A stretch of DNA of 64,000 nucleotides from Vibrio syngnathi (lineage in GTDB: Bacteria > Pseudomonadota > Gammaproteobacteria > Enterobacterales > Vibrionaceae). The stretch spans positions 1,302,001 to 1,366,000 of the forward strand of contig NZ_CP017917.1 in NCBI RefSeq assembly GCF_002119525.1. Reading direction: 5' to 3'. The notes under the pieces were generated by a model, which was given only the letters and a program-made list of their open reading frames with translations, was not told the origin of the DNA and did not search any database. Positions within the stretch are counted from its first letter, which is position 1. Every line of letters starts with the position of its first letter. The position numbers were made by a program, and so were the translations under genes. Shown one piece after another: positions 1 to 12,263 of this stretch.

Positions 1-367
1 GACCTTTCTATTTTAGCTACCCCTAAATAACTTTTCGTATCCCAAAACACTAGCAGGTAAGGCTGAACGCAGTGCTTGAGATGGAAGGAAACAGACATAA
101 ATTTCCATCCCCCGAACCGTAGTGTCAAATTCACTTTATGCAGGATTTAAGTAAAACATGCAAAATGTGCCCTCTGAAAGAGGCTCTATCCCAAAGAGTG
201 TTACGAATCTGGTCAAGATTTTGAGTCTTCCAGGCTTTTTCTTATCAAATGCAACCTGTTGAACACTTGGAAGTTATGCGAGATAATTGCAGAACAGTAG
301 AGTGAAATCTGAGAGATCTTAATGATAACTCAGCCAAAAAAGGGTTAATCTCTCATAAGGAAGCATC
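1..367. other. non-coding leader of accessory region
   Basis: No convincing gene is seen. The stretch is AT-rich and contains short dyads, for example GCCCTCTGAAAGAGGC near 170-185. It also holds the 14-mer CTATCCCAAAGAGT (186-199), which recurs on the minus strand at 4767-4780 beside the recombinase. It ends with AAGGA ahead of the HNH-like gene. Confidence 0.4.
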
Positions 368-1687
368 ATGGAAAACTTTAGGATTCAGCTATTTTCTACA
401 AGTCAGCTTGGAGGAATCCTAGACATAGGATATACAGCAAAACAAAGTGAAATAGTGGGTGATCTTTTATTTTTGTTTAATGCCGAGTTTGATGTTGCAA
501 ACCAGACTATTAGTATGGACTACAAGCATCAGTATAATGAAGCCTTTCAAGGAAGGCTTACAGGTTTTGTTAATAAATACAAGTCAATTCTTCCGAAAAT
601 TCAAAGTCTAACCACAAAATTTCAATGTTTGAAATCCGATGAATGGTTTTTCACGCTGCCCCCTATAGATTTGAATACGAGACTTAAGTTTGAGTTGGAA
701 AAGGAATTAAACCAACTAAACGGGCTAAAAAGTGAAATCACTGACACTGATATTGAGAGCTTTTTTTCTGGTGTATTAGATAATTATGAAATCGTTACAT
801 TCGATCTAGATAAGACTAAAAAAATAAAGGTAGGTGAGGGTCGAAAAAATAAAAGGACATGTAGATTTTGCAACCTCCAGTCACCAGACGTAAGCTTCAA
901 AAAGGAAGCACACGCAATATCTGAAGCACTAGGTAACAAAAAGTTAATATTGAATGAAGAATGTGATTCTTGTAATGAGTATTTTGATGAAAACGTAGAG
1001 CGAGATTTTGTTTTTTATCATGATCTCGCAAGAACGATGTTTGGGATTAAAAACAAAGAAAACAAAACACCCAAAATGAAAGGTAAAAACTTTGAGTTTT
1101 TCAAAGATGAAAATATGAATTTAAATATCGCTGTTGTTAGTGATAATGAAAACGAAACCAACCAAGAGACACCAAAGAGTGTGTCCTTCAATACTGGCAA
1201 TAAAATCAGAATACAAAATATATATAAAGCTTTGTGCAAGTTTGCGTTAAGCGTAATGGATAAGGAATATATAGGTTACTTTACAGATACCATTCAGTGG
1301 ATTAGAGGCGAAAAAGAAACTGCGTCGCTACCGATAGTTGCAGTTCTCAATAGCTATCATTTTTTCACAGAAAGACCTGAAATAACCTTGTTTTTTAGAA
1401 AAAATGACAACTACGACCTTCCGTTCACTGTTGTTGAGTTTAGGTTTACATATTACATGTATATTTTTATCGTACCTTTTTCAAGTCAGGATAAATGCCA
1501 ATTTCTAAATGAATCAGAGTATGAACAATTTCTAAATTGTTTCACCCATATCAAGGCTAAAGGCGACTTTAGATTCCAAGATTTTTCTCAAAATATAGAA
1601 AGAGAATTAAAGTACACCATTAACTTCGAACAAAGAGAGACGAGAAATTCAAGCAACTCGGATGCGGTAAACCGTACCTGTTCTTGA
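368..1687 (+). CDS. HNH endonuclease-like protein
   Basis: A 439-residue protein with a central HNH_5-type zinc-finger nuclease core. C165-x2-C168 is followed by the EAH-x4-EALG stretch (His182) and by C199-x2-C202-N203. This matches the family pattern of a CxxC knuckle, a catalytic His after an acidic residue, an ALG segment and a second CxxCN knuckle. The flanks (1-160 and 215-439) are not recognised and may bind a target or partner. There is no signal peptide or membrane segment, so it should act in the cytoplasm on nucleic acid. AAGGA lies about 8 bases before the ATG. The gene is AT-rich and lies in a probable island with a recombinase and an IS element, so a role in defence or mobility is plausible but unproven. 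Confidence 0.7.
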   Translation: MENFRIQLFSTSQLGGILDIGYTAKQSEIVGDLLFLFNAEFDVANQTISMDYKHQYNEAFQGRLTGFVNKYKSILPKIQSLTTKFQCLKSDEWFFTLPPIDLNTRLKFELEKELNQLNGLKSEITDTDIESFFSGVLDNYEIVTFDLDKTKKIKVGEGRKNKRTCRFCNLQSPDVSFKKEAHAISEALGNKKLILNEECDSCNEYFDENVERDFVFYHDLARTMFGIKNKENKTPKMKGKNFEFFKDENMNLNIAVVSDNENETNQETPKSVSFNTGNKIRIQNIYKALCKFALSVMDKEYIGYFTDTIQWIRGEKETASLPIVAVLNSYHFFTERPEITLFFRKNDNYDLPFTVVEFRFTYYMYIFIVPFSSQDKCQFLNESEYEQFLNCFTHIKAKGDFRFQDFSQNIERELKYTINFEQRETRNSSNSDAVNRTCS

Positions 1688-1792
1688 GGGATTATGTTAC
1701 CCAAGATTTCAAAGTAGCGATAGCTAGAAATACCATAAAGCATATTGAAGTTCGACTTTACCTTACAGCTTAATTACAAAAAGGAGTTTAAG

Positions 1793-1999
1793 ATGTCTAA
1801 CACCAATAAATTTGATGAGCTAATCAAGGATCAAGAAAACTGGATAAGTCAGTTAAGCAATTCTTTAAGCAATCTTAAGAAGTACAAAAGTGGGGAGCTT
1901 AGCTGTAGTGAAGAACACTTTAATCGAATTAAACAGGAGCATCATAATTTAGCCAAAGCAGTGAGCGCCATCTCAGAAAGAATTAATAATGTAAGGTAA
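1793..1999 (+). CDS. small hypothetical protein (68 aa)
   Basis: The ATG at 1793 follows AAGGAG by 6 bases, so it is preferred over an upstream TTG at 1745. The product is charged and mostly helical in character, with heptad-like spacing of Ile/Leu (DELIKDQENWISQLSNSL and onward) that suggests a short coiled coil. It contains one Cys and no membrane segment. It begins about 105 bases after the HNH-like gene on the same strand and could be co-transcribed with it. I do not recognise a family. It might be a partner or regulator of the HNH protein, but nothing in the sequence proves this. Confidence 0.55.
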   Translation: MSNTNKFDELIKDQENWISQLSNSLSNLKKYKSGELSCSEEHFNRIKQEHHNLAKAVSAISERINNVR

Positions 2000-2483
2000 G
2001 GACACATAACATAGGTTTAAAGCTTCATGACATTTTTCCTGATGTAAACGGTACGGTTTTGAGCAAGGTGCTAAATCATTATTGTCCAGTTTCTAGACAT
2101 GCCTTTCTGTGGTATTGCATAGCAATTCAGGCAAAACACAGCCCGTTAAGAAAGCCGTTTCTGCTCACTTTTGGGAGTTCCCGTGCAGTTCCATTCTGGT
2201 GTCTGCCATAACCTCAAGTATTGCAAGCTCAGCAGCGTAACACGTTGCTGAGTAATCGCACTAAACAGTAAAGGGGCATTTCTGTGTCAGGGTAACCTGT
2301 CGGTTTGGTTAGTTTAATTTTGGTCTTCATGGCTTGCCATGGTCGGGAGTTAAGAGGCTCGCCTCTTGCCCGCAGTTCACGTTCATCTTTTGCGAAGCAA
2401 AAGTGTGACGGGAGCGCAGCGGGTTGCTATACCGTCTCACTTTTTTTAGAGACGGTTTTTGGCGGTTTACCTCCAAGCTTATT
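2000..2483. other. structured non-coding stretch
   Basis: No convincing gene is present. Several dyads follow one another: CTCAGCAGCG...CGTTGCTGAG (2229-2253), an AAGAGGC...GCCTCTT hairpin inside CGGG...CCCG (about 2344-2374), CTTTTGCGAAGCAAAAG (about 2387-2403), and a final hairpin with a T-run. The second half is more GC-rich than its surroundings. It may encode a structured RNA or be an attachment or recombination region next to the recombinase. Confidence 0.35.
2431..2460 (+). terminator. rho-independent terminator-like hairpin
   Basis: ACCGTCTC (2431-2438) pairs with GAGACGGT (2449-2456) and is followed by a T-run. It would end transcription on the plus strand from the HNH/small-gene side. 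It sits just beyond the 3' end of the minus-strand recombinase. Confidence 0.6.
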
Positions 2484-3767
2484 TTACTGAGATGTGCTCA
2501 ACTGAAAGCTATTCACAGCATCAACCAACTCTTCTGGGGATAGCGGTTTCGCATAATGTCCGTAGGTCATCGTATTGTGTTTATGACCAACTATCTGAGC
2601 GACCAGATGCTCTTCGATGCCCGCCTTTTTCAGTTCATCAACAACGGTATGACGGAATGAATAGGCGGTTGGGCGTTGTCCCGCTTTGAAGTGACAGGCA
2701 TCAAGAACATCACCAAAATTGTCTCGATAATCTTTAGACCAATCTAGATCATCCCCACGGGGAGTTAAGTCGAAGAGTTGAGTCGCACCTTGTTGTTTAC
2801 GTTGCTCTACATAATCAAGAAAGCCTGACTCGAGTATCGTCTCGTGTATGGGCACTATTCTGTTGGAGGCGACATTTTTCAGGTGTTGGTTTTCCGCATC
2901 ATCGGAAAAATGGATACATGGGATATGACTTAACTTGATATCCTTGATGCGAAGCTGACAAGCTTCTGAAGGACGGCAGCCTTGATGCATCTGTAACTTG
3001 GTTATCCAGTCAAATTGCTCACCTTGTTCCTTATAGGCTCGACTAGAGAATAGCTTTTTCAGCTCTACCGCCTTCCAACGCCTGCGTTGACCTTGGCTGT
3101 TTGTCTTCTTTGGTAGCTTCACCACCATAAATGGATTGCTTGCTATCAATTCTTTTGCCACGCACCAATTAAAGAACTGCCGATTTGCGGCCAGATAGTC
3201 TTTTAAGCTCTTATGACTAAGCTTACGCTGTATCAGTTCATCTCTGTAAGCCATAGCAAGGCTGTTGCTTGGGTTTTCTCGCCCTTGGCTTGATAGATAG
3301 TTTAGAAAATCACTACAACGCTGCTGTAGCTGTTTAATCGTCAATTGAGTCACGCTCTCAAGCTGTTTGGATTCAATGAACTGAGCCAGCGCCTCTTTTC
3401 CAACATTCACTCTCGGCGATGTTGCCTTTGCTTCTACGGTAGGTCTCAGTATTGGTGCATTCGTCGTTGTCTCGGGTTGAGAGTGATAATTTTGACGTAA
3501 CTGATTAATACTATGAGCAAGTTCAGCTTTGAACTCAGCAAAACTTAATATCGTAGCTTTGGCTCTGTCGAAAAGAGCATGGAGTAATTGAACCTGTTCG
3601 ATATTTCTCAGGTAAGCGACTTTACGTTCACGAGTTAGAAGAGAGAATTTATACCAATTAAAGTAAAAATGTGATCTAATTAAGGCCGTCGAACTCTTAC
3701 AGAAAATCGTCATGGATAGCCTTAATAATACTGATTTTAAAAAGCTAGCAAGCCAACAAAAAACCAT
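2484..3767 (-). CDS. tyrosine recombinase/integrase, 5' end altered by IS630
   Basis: Site-specific tyrosine recombinase, probably the integrase of the island. The C-terminal catalytic domain shows the first Arg in HQGCRPSEACQ, a YSFRHT box (Tyr where many relatives have the His of HxxR), VGHKH and the nucleophile Tyr in TYGHY. A SAM-like core-binding domain lies before it (about residues 125-230). The open frame to 3767 runs into the IS630 element. Residues 1-38 are IS-encoded, and native sequence starts at about 3653. No ATG, GTG or TTG lies in the native N-terminal part until far inside the protein. The reconstructed empty site has an in-frame TAA just upstream. The gene therefore either uses an IS-supplied start or is inactive. 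Confidence 0.75.
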   Translation of the reverse strand: MVFCWLASFLKSVLLRLSMTIFCKSSTALIRSHFYFNWYKFSLLTRERKVAYLRNIEQVQLLHALFDRAKATILSFAEFKAELAHSINQLRQNYHSQPETTTNAPILRPTVEAKATSPRVNVGKEALAQFIESKQLESVTQLTIKQLQQRCSDFLNYLSSQGRENPSNSLAMAYRDELIQRKLSHKSLKDYLAANRQFFNWCVAKELIASNPFMVVKLPKKTNSQGQRRRWKAVELKKLFSSRAYKEQGEQFDWITKLQMHQGCRPSEACQLRIKDIKLSHIPCIHFSDDAENQHLKNVASNRIVPIHETILESGFLDYVEQRKQQGATQLFDLTPRGDDLDWSKDYRDNFGDVLDACHFKAGQRPTAYSFRHTVVDELKKAGIEEHLVAQIVGHKHNTMTYGHYAKPLSPEELVDAVNSFQLSTSQ

Positions 3768-4760
3768 TCAAATGAAGGTTCGCTTGCTAGCACTAGCCCA
3801 CTTCAAAGAAGGTCACTCGCGCACTCAAATTGCCAAATACCTTAAAGTCAGTCGAACTAGTGTAAACAAATGGGTTCAAGTATTTCTTGAAGAAGGATTG
3901 GAAGGGCTTCAAGAAAAACCTCGCACAGGCAGACCTGCATACCTCAATGCAGAACAACGAAAACAACTCAGTGCATTCATTAAGAAAGAAGCAGAGTCCC
4001 CTTCAGGCGGGCGCCTTGTCGGGAGCGATATACATGATTACATCGTGAAAAACTTTGATAAATACTACCACCCTAATTCTATCTATTATCTCCTCGACCA
4101 CATGGGCTTCTCTTGGATAACTTCTCGCTCCAAACACCCTAAACAATCACAGCAAATCCAAGACGATTTTAAAAAAATTCAAAATAGAAACGATCCTTAA
4201 GATCCCCGGCCATATCGGGCTAGAGAGTGTTGATGTCTGGTTTCAAGATGAAGCTAGGTTTGGTCAGCAGAACACAACGACACGTCTTTGGGCGACTCGT
4301 GGAACGAGGCCTCGCGTGGTAAAACAACAGCAATTTGAATACGCTTATTTGTTTGGTTCGGTATGCCCTGAAAGAGGAATTGGCGAAGCCATAGTGGTTC
4401 CTTGGGTTAACAAGGACATAATGACAAATCACTTAGAGCAGATATCTAAGGCTACAGAAAAAGGACGTCATGCTGTCGTTATAATGGATGGTGCAGGCTG
4501 GCATACCGATGATATTGCGAGAGAATTTAATAACGTCAGTACTATTAAGCTTCCTCCCTACTCGCCAGAGCTTAACCCTATAGAGCAAGTTTGGAGTTGG
4601 TTGCGACAACATTATCTAGCGAATCAAAGTTTCACGGATTATAACGACATTGTTTCCAAGGTTTGTCGCGCTTGGAATGAATTTCTTGAGTGCAAAGATC
4701 GTGTCACAAAAATGAGCAGAAGGGATTGGATAAACCTGATCAGTTAATTTTCCGGATTGG
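3654..4760 (+). mobile_element. IS630-family insertion sequence
   Basis: The element is about 1.1 kb. It starts CCAATTAAAG and ends with the complement of CCAATCCGGA, so the terminal inverted repeat has a CCAAT core and partial similarity beyond it, including TGATC about 20 bases in. TA flanks both ends (3652-3653 and 4761-4762), the classic IS630/Tc1 target duplication. It carries one transposase gene split by a frameshift. It sits at the 5' end of the integrase gene. Confidence 0.85.
3712..4747 (+). pseudogene. IS630 transposase, two frames
   Basis: DDE transposase of the IS630 family in two overlapping frames. The first (3712-4200) has an N-terminal winged helix-turn-helix domain (HFKEGHSRTQIAKYLKVSR). 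The second carries VWFQDEARFG (first Asp), VIMDGAGWHTD (second Asp) and PPYSPELNPIEQVWSWLR (final Glu), and ends at 4747. The frames meet at a run of seven A around 4171-4177. Removing one A would give a continuous ...DDFKKFKIETILKIPGHI... protein. The shift needed is +1 (or -2), so an ordinary -1 slippage at A7 would not serve. A one-base insertion or RNA-polymerase slippage fits better. Confidence 0.8.
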
Positions 4761-4900
4761 TATTAAACTCTTTGGGATAGCCACTGCTACGCAGTGAAAG
4801 TGGGGTGGCGATGCGTGTGTAGTATACGCTATTTGGAAGTCTCAATAAGTACATCTGTGCTACCTTTCTGTGCAAGATGATTTTCGAGGCTTTAGATACG

Positions 4901-4927
4901 AAAAAACCGCTGTAAAAACAGCGGTTT
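4901..4927 (-). terminator. terminator of the rRNA/tRNA-Ser transcript
   Basis: On the minus strand AAACCGCTGT pairs with ACAGCGGTTT and a T-run follows. It lies 13 bases beyond the tRNA-Ser 3' end and is placed to end the whole rRNA operon transcript. Confidence 0.8.
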
Positions 4928-4939
4928 AATCTTTAAGAG

Positions 4940-5030
4940 TGGTGGAGGGATAGGGATTTGAACCCTAGAACCGCTATTAACGGTTGCCGGTTTTCAAGAC
5001 CGGTGCTTTCGACCACTCAGCCATCCCTCC
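4940..5030 (-). tRNA. tRNA-Ser (UGA anticodon)
   Basis: The minus strand gives a class II tRNA with acceptor GGAGGGA/TCCCTCC, a long variable arm (CCGTTAATAGCGG region), anticodon loop CTTGAAA with TGA, a GGTTCAAATCC T-arm and encoded CCA. It lies 68 bases after the 5S gene and may be co-transcribed with it. Its 3' end faces the integrase-bearing accessory region, a usual island attachment site. Confidence 0.95.
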
Positions 5031-5098
5031 AACAAATTGTCATTAACAGATTAATGCACTGCTAATGTTATTACTCGTAATACGAGTAATTATATTTA

Positions 5099-5218
5099 AA
5101 GCCTGGCGATGTCCTACTCTCACATGGGGAAACCCCACACTACCATCGGCGCTATTGTGTTTCACTTCTGAGTTCGGCATGGAATCAGGTGGGTCCACAA
5201 TGCTATGGTCGCCAAGCA
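5099..5218 (-). rRNA. rrf: 5S ribosomal RNA
   Basis: On the minus strand it starts TGCTTGGCGACCATAG and ends CGCCAGGC, with conserved internal segments such as CCGAACTCAGAAGTG. Ends are set by comparison with the E. coli 5S gene and may be off by a few bases. Confidence 0.95.
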
Positions 5219-5340
5219 AATTTTGTTTAATTGACGCATTAGCGACAATTAATAATTCGGAAAACTGATTTAAAAGTATCTCTTCAAACTCATTCAAGGT
5301 CTGTCTTTCTATTGAGTCCACAAAACCCCTTGGGTGTTGT

Positions 5341-8233
<2,893 letters not shown>

Positions 8234-8687
8234 ATACAACCCGAAAGGGTTTCTATTTGCTTTCACTTTCCTTTTTATTTTCACTTTTAAAAAGTGAAGA
8301 CAAACAGGAGCGAAGACAAATAAGCGTATGGCAACTAACCAAGGTTTTTGGTTGTCATCAAGAAGGGTTAATTCTTGATAACTGTTTGCCGGACTCAATT
8401 TACTTTTTTGTTTCCACTTTTTAATAAAAAGTAGAATCAAAAAATGAACAATCATTTCTGATCATTCGAATACAAGACACTTGAATGTGTTTGTTGTGTT
8501 CATACCGTTCTTATTAAATAAGAGCAGATAAACATTGAGAACTTTTAAATTTGATTTAAATAACTTCGTTATTTAAATCAGTCAGCTTTCCAAATTGTTA
8601 AAGAGCAAGAGTTTTTCGAGTTTTAAACTTTCAAAACCATTTTTAAAGACTCTCATCAGACTGTTGTCATCAAAGAACGTTTAAAGA
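8234..8687 (-). other. 23S-proximal transcribed spacer with boxA
   Basis: Spacer between tRNA-Val and 23S, read on the minus strand. It contains hairpins such as ATCAAGAAGGGTTAATTCTTGAT and TTCACTTTTAAAAAGTGAA, which are candidates for rRNA processing stems. A boxA-like element (TGCTCTTTAACAA, 8595-8607) would bind the Nus antitermination factors. No gene is seen. Confidence 0.7.
8595..8607 (-). promoter_or_regulatory. boxA antitermination element (spacer)
   Basis: The minus strand reads TGCTCTTTAACAA, the conserved boxA of rRNA operons. It lies in the spacer before 23S. Confidence 0.8.
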
Positions 8688-8763
8688 TGGTGGGCGATAC
8701 CGGGCTCGAACCAGTGACCCCCTGCTTGTAAGGCAGGTGCTCTCCCAACTGAGCTAATCGCCC
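8688..8763 (-). tRNA. tRNA-Val (UAC), copy 2
   Basis: The minus strand reads GGGCGATTAGCTCAGTTGGG through anticodon TAC to GTATCGCCCACCA. It has full cloverleaf length and encoded CCA. It is the tRNA nearest to 23S and appears identical to the copy at 8931-9006. Confidence 0.95.
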
Positions 8764-8829
8764 ATGATAGTTCTTTTGTCTTCACTTTTAATAAAGTAAA
8801 AATAAGAACCATTCTTCATGGAGAAAGAA

Positions 8830-8905
8830 TGGTGGAGCTATGCGGGATCGAACCGCAGACCTCCTGCGTGCAAGGCAGGCGCTCTCCCAGCTGAGCTATA
8901 GCCCC
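8830..8905 (-). tRNA. tRNA-Ala (UGC)
   Basis: The minus strand reads GGGGCTATAGCTCAGCTGGG, anticodon TGC in the loop TTGCACG, and ends TAGCTCCACCA. It is a usual spacer tRNA, here lying between two tRNA-Val copies. Confidence 0.95.
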
Positions 8906-8930
8906 ATATTTTTATTTCCTTGGGAGGAAA

Positions 8931-9006
8931 TGGTGGGCGATACCGGGCTCGAACCAGTGACCCCCTGCTTGTAAGGCAGGTGCTCTCCCAACTGAGCTAA
9001 TCGCCC
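8931..9006 (-). tRNA. tRNA-Val (UAC), copy 1
   Basis: It appears identical to the copy at 8688-8763, with anticodon TAC and encoded CCA. It is preceded and followed by near-identical short spacers containing TTTCCTTGGGAGGAAA, which can form a small hairpin. Confidence 0.95.
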
Positions 9007-9031
9007 CAAATTTTATTTCCTTGGGAGGAAA

Positions 9032-9107
9032 TGGTGGGTCGTGCAGGATTCGAACCTGCGACCAATTGATTAAAAGTCAACTGCTCTACCAACTGAGCTA
9101 ACGACCC
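9032..9107 (-). tRNA. tRNA-Lys (UUU)
   Basis: The minus strand reads GGGTCGTTAGCTCAGTTGGT, anticodon TTT in the loop CTTTTAA, and ends ACGACCCACCA. Confidence 0.95.
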
Positions 9108-9127
9108 TTTTTACTTCTTGAAGGAAG

Positions 9128-9203
9128 TGGTATCCCGTAGGGGAGTCGAACCCCTGTTACCGCCGTGAAAGGGCGGTGTCCTAGGCCTCTAGACGAACGG
9201 GAC
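9128..9203 (-). tRNA. tRNA-Glu (UUC)
   Basis: The minus strand reads GTCCCGTTCGTCTAGAGGCC, anticodon TTC in the loop CTTTCAC, and ends TACGGGATACCA. It is the first tRNA after 16S. Confidence 0.95.
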
Positions 9204-9326
9204 ACTGCAATTTATCTCTACTTTAAAAAATAGAAACAAACTTTGAAGAACCTTGGGAGTTCTTCTTCTCTTTGCTTTTCTAAACCTAATCAATCTGTGT
9301 GGACACTTGTCGTGAGTATCTTCGTA

Positions 9327-10895
<1,569 letters not shown>

Positions 10896-11173
10896 AAGAT
10901 TTTGTCGGCTCAATGAATACTGACTTCAAAATCCATTCTCACTCGAAAGTAAAAAGTAATTTTAAAGCTATTATCTTTCCAACAGAAAGATAATGAATTG
11001 ACTGTGCCAAATACTTTCTTTCTACAAGAGAAAGTAGTTATTCGTATTGGTCACTCAGTTCATTGAAACCAAAGTTGATTCCGAGGAATCTGTTTTACTT
11101 CTCTTAATAAAAAGGGAAGATAAAACGTTTTGATATTCATCAACGAGTGCCCACACAGATTGATAGGTTTAAA

Positions 11174-11185
11174 TTGTTAAAGAGC
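11174..11185 (-). promoter_or_regulatory. boxA antitermination element (leader)
   Basis: The minus strand reads GCTCTTTAACAA, placed between P2 and 16S as in other gammaproteobacterial rRNA leaders. Confidence 0.8.
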
Positions 11186-11237
11186 TTTGCTTATCGAAAC
11201 TTTCTTTTTACAAAGAAACCCTTGAAAGCGGACGTGA

Positions 11238-11265
11238 ATTCTAGCGATTTAATTTCAAGTGTCAA
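11238..11265 (-). promoter_or_regulatory. rRNA promoter P2
   Basis: On the minus strand a perfect -35 TTGACA (11260-11265) is separated by 16 bases from the -10 TAGAAT (11238-11243). It lies upstream of boxA. Confidence 0.75.
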
Positions 11266-11353
11266 ACACTTTTTAAAATTAATTTCTTTCGAACTTTCCG
11301 TCTTACTGATTACCGCTGAAGCCTTGTGGCGTCTGCCGTGTCAGTGAGGCGGC

Positions 11354-11381
11354 ATTATAGAGATCATCGAAAACATGGCAA
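11354..11381 (-). promoter_or_regulatory. rRNA promoter P1 with GC-rich discriminator
   Basis: On the minus strand TTGCCA (11376-11381), 16 bases and TATAAT (11354-11359) are followed at once by GCCGCC. That GC-rich discriminator is typical of stringently controlled rRNA promoters. An A/T-rich stretch lies upstream. Confidence 0.8.
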
Positions 11382-11482
11382 CCCCTATTTTAATAAAAAT
11401 TCAAAAAAATTGCTTAAGGGGCTACTTTTACGTCAAAACCCGCTTTCACAGGTTAAAGCTCATACAATCAAGAGCATATAAC

Positions 11483-12007
11483 TTAGAATTTTGCGACTAG
11501 ATCTTTCGAGAATGCCTCTATATCCAGTTCGATACTCCACTTTTCACTTAGCTCCACTATGTTATCTAGCGATTGCTGAACCGTTTTTATTGTCAATGTA
11601 TTGTTATCTAGGTCGTATACCTGTTTTTGCGTAGTGTAATAGAAGTAAAGGATAGTTAATGCTTCTCGATCGCCTTGCTCAGCTTTCGGTTGAATACGCT
11701 TGAGCTTACGATAGATTTGATTGTGAGTTTGTTTGAGGTTCCACACATAAAGCGCTTCTTTAAAGTACTCATGCCCTTTCACTCGGCTTGCGATAAACGC
11801 ATTCAAAGCGACAGATAAGATCACCCCAAGTACGTTCAAATGAAAGTTTCCTGTCGATTCACCAGTAATAGAATTAGCCGAGCCAAACAATTCAATCAGA
11901 ATGGTGCCGAATACAATGGCAAACAATGCAAGCGACCCAACTAATGACACCAACAACAGGTTCATCTTCTTTCTATATTCTTCTTTATTGATCTTTTGTA
12001 ACTTCAC
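11483..12007 (-). CDS. DUF3087-like membrane protein
   Basis: The preferred start is the GTG at 12007, which has AAGGAAG 7 bases upstream, rather than the GTG at 12031. The product is 174 residues. Two hydrophobic segments (about residues 15-40 and 55-80) are separated by a short loop. The C-terminal part is soluble and rich in charged and aromatic residues (HNQIYRKLKRIQPKAEQGD). From memory this resembles the DUF3087 family of marine gammaproteobacteria, which has no known function. It stands alone beyond the rRNA promoters and is convergent with nothing. Confidence 0.65.
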   Translation of the reverse strand: MKLQKINKEEYRKKMNLLLVSLVGSLALFAIVFGTILIELFGSANSITGESTGNFHLNVLGVILSVALNAFIASRVKGHEYFKEALYVWNLKQTHNQIYRKLKRIQPKAEQGDREALTILYFYYTTQKQVYDLDNNTLTIKTVQQSLDNIVELSEKWSIELDIEAFSKDLVAKF

Positions 12008-12263
12008 CGACAGCTTCCTTATGTAAGTCACCTAATAATTTGCGCATACTATCTATGTAAACCTTGCTTCGCTTCAACCTTTACCATCTTGTAATGTGGT
12101 CACTCTCAATTTAATACGTATAGTTCTTCTGGTCAGTACTATACATAACTCCATTTGACTTCATTAATAGAAAAGAGTTACATACCGCCATAATTTTGGT
12201 TATTCATCAATTCATGTTGATAAAGTCTGTTTCGCTTTATCACATACTGACAAGGTACATTCC

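Larger units (their letters stand above)
10896..11482 (-). other. rRNA leader and promoter region
   Basis: Non-coding leader on the minus strand with two promoters, boxA and an AT-rich upstream stretch (about 11388-11415) that resembles an UP element. No protein gene is supported. Confidence 0.75.

Noticed and set aside
2000..2483. Integron attC site or retron RNA
   Set aside because: No convincing attC R-box pairs (GTTRRRY/RYYYAAC) around a dyad were found, the recombinase lacks visible IntI-specific features, and no reverse transcriptase gene is present.
4316..4747. A separate 143-residue gene
   Set aside because: It is the C-terminal half of the IS630 transposase; the reading frame extends upstream to the A7 run and joins the first frame.
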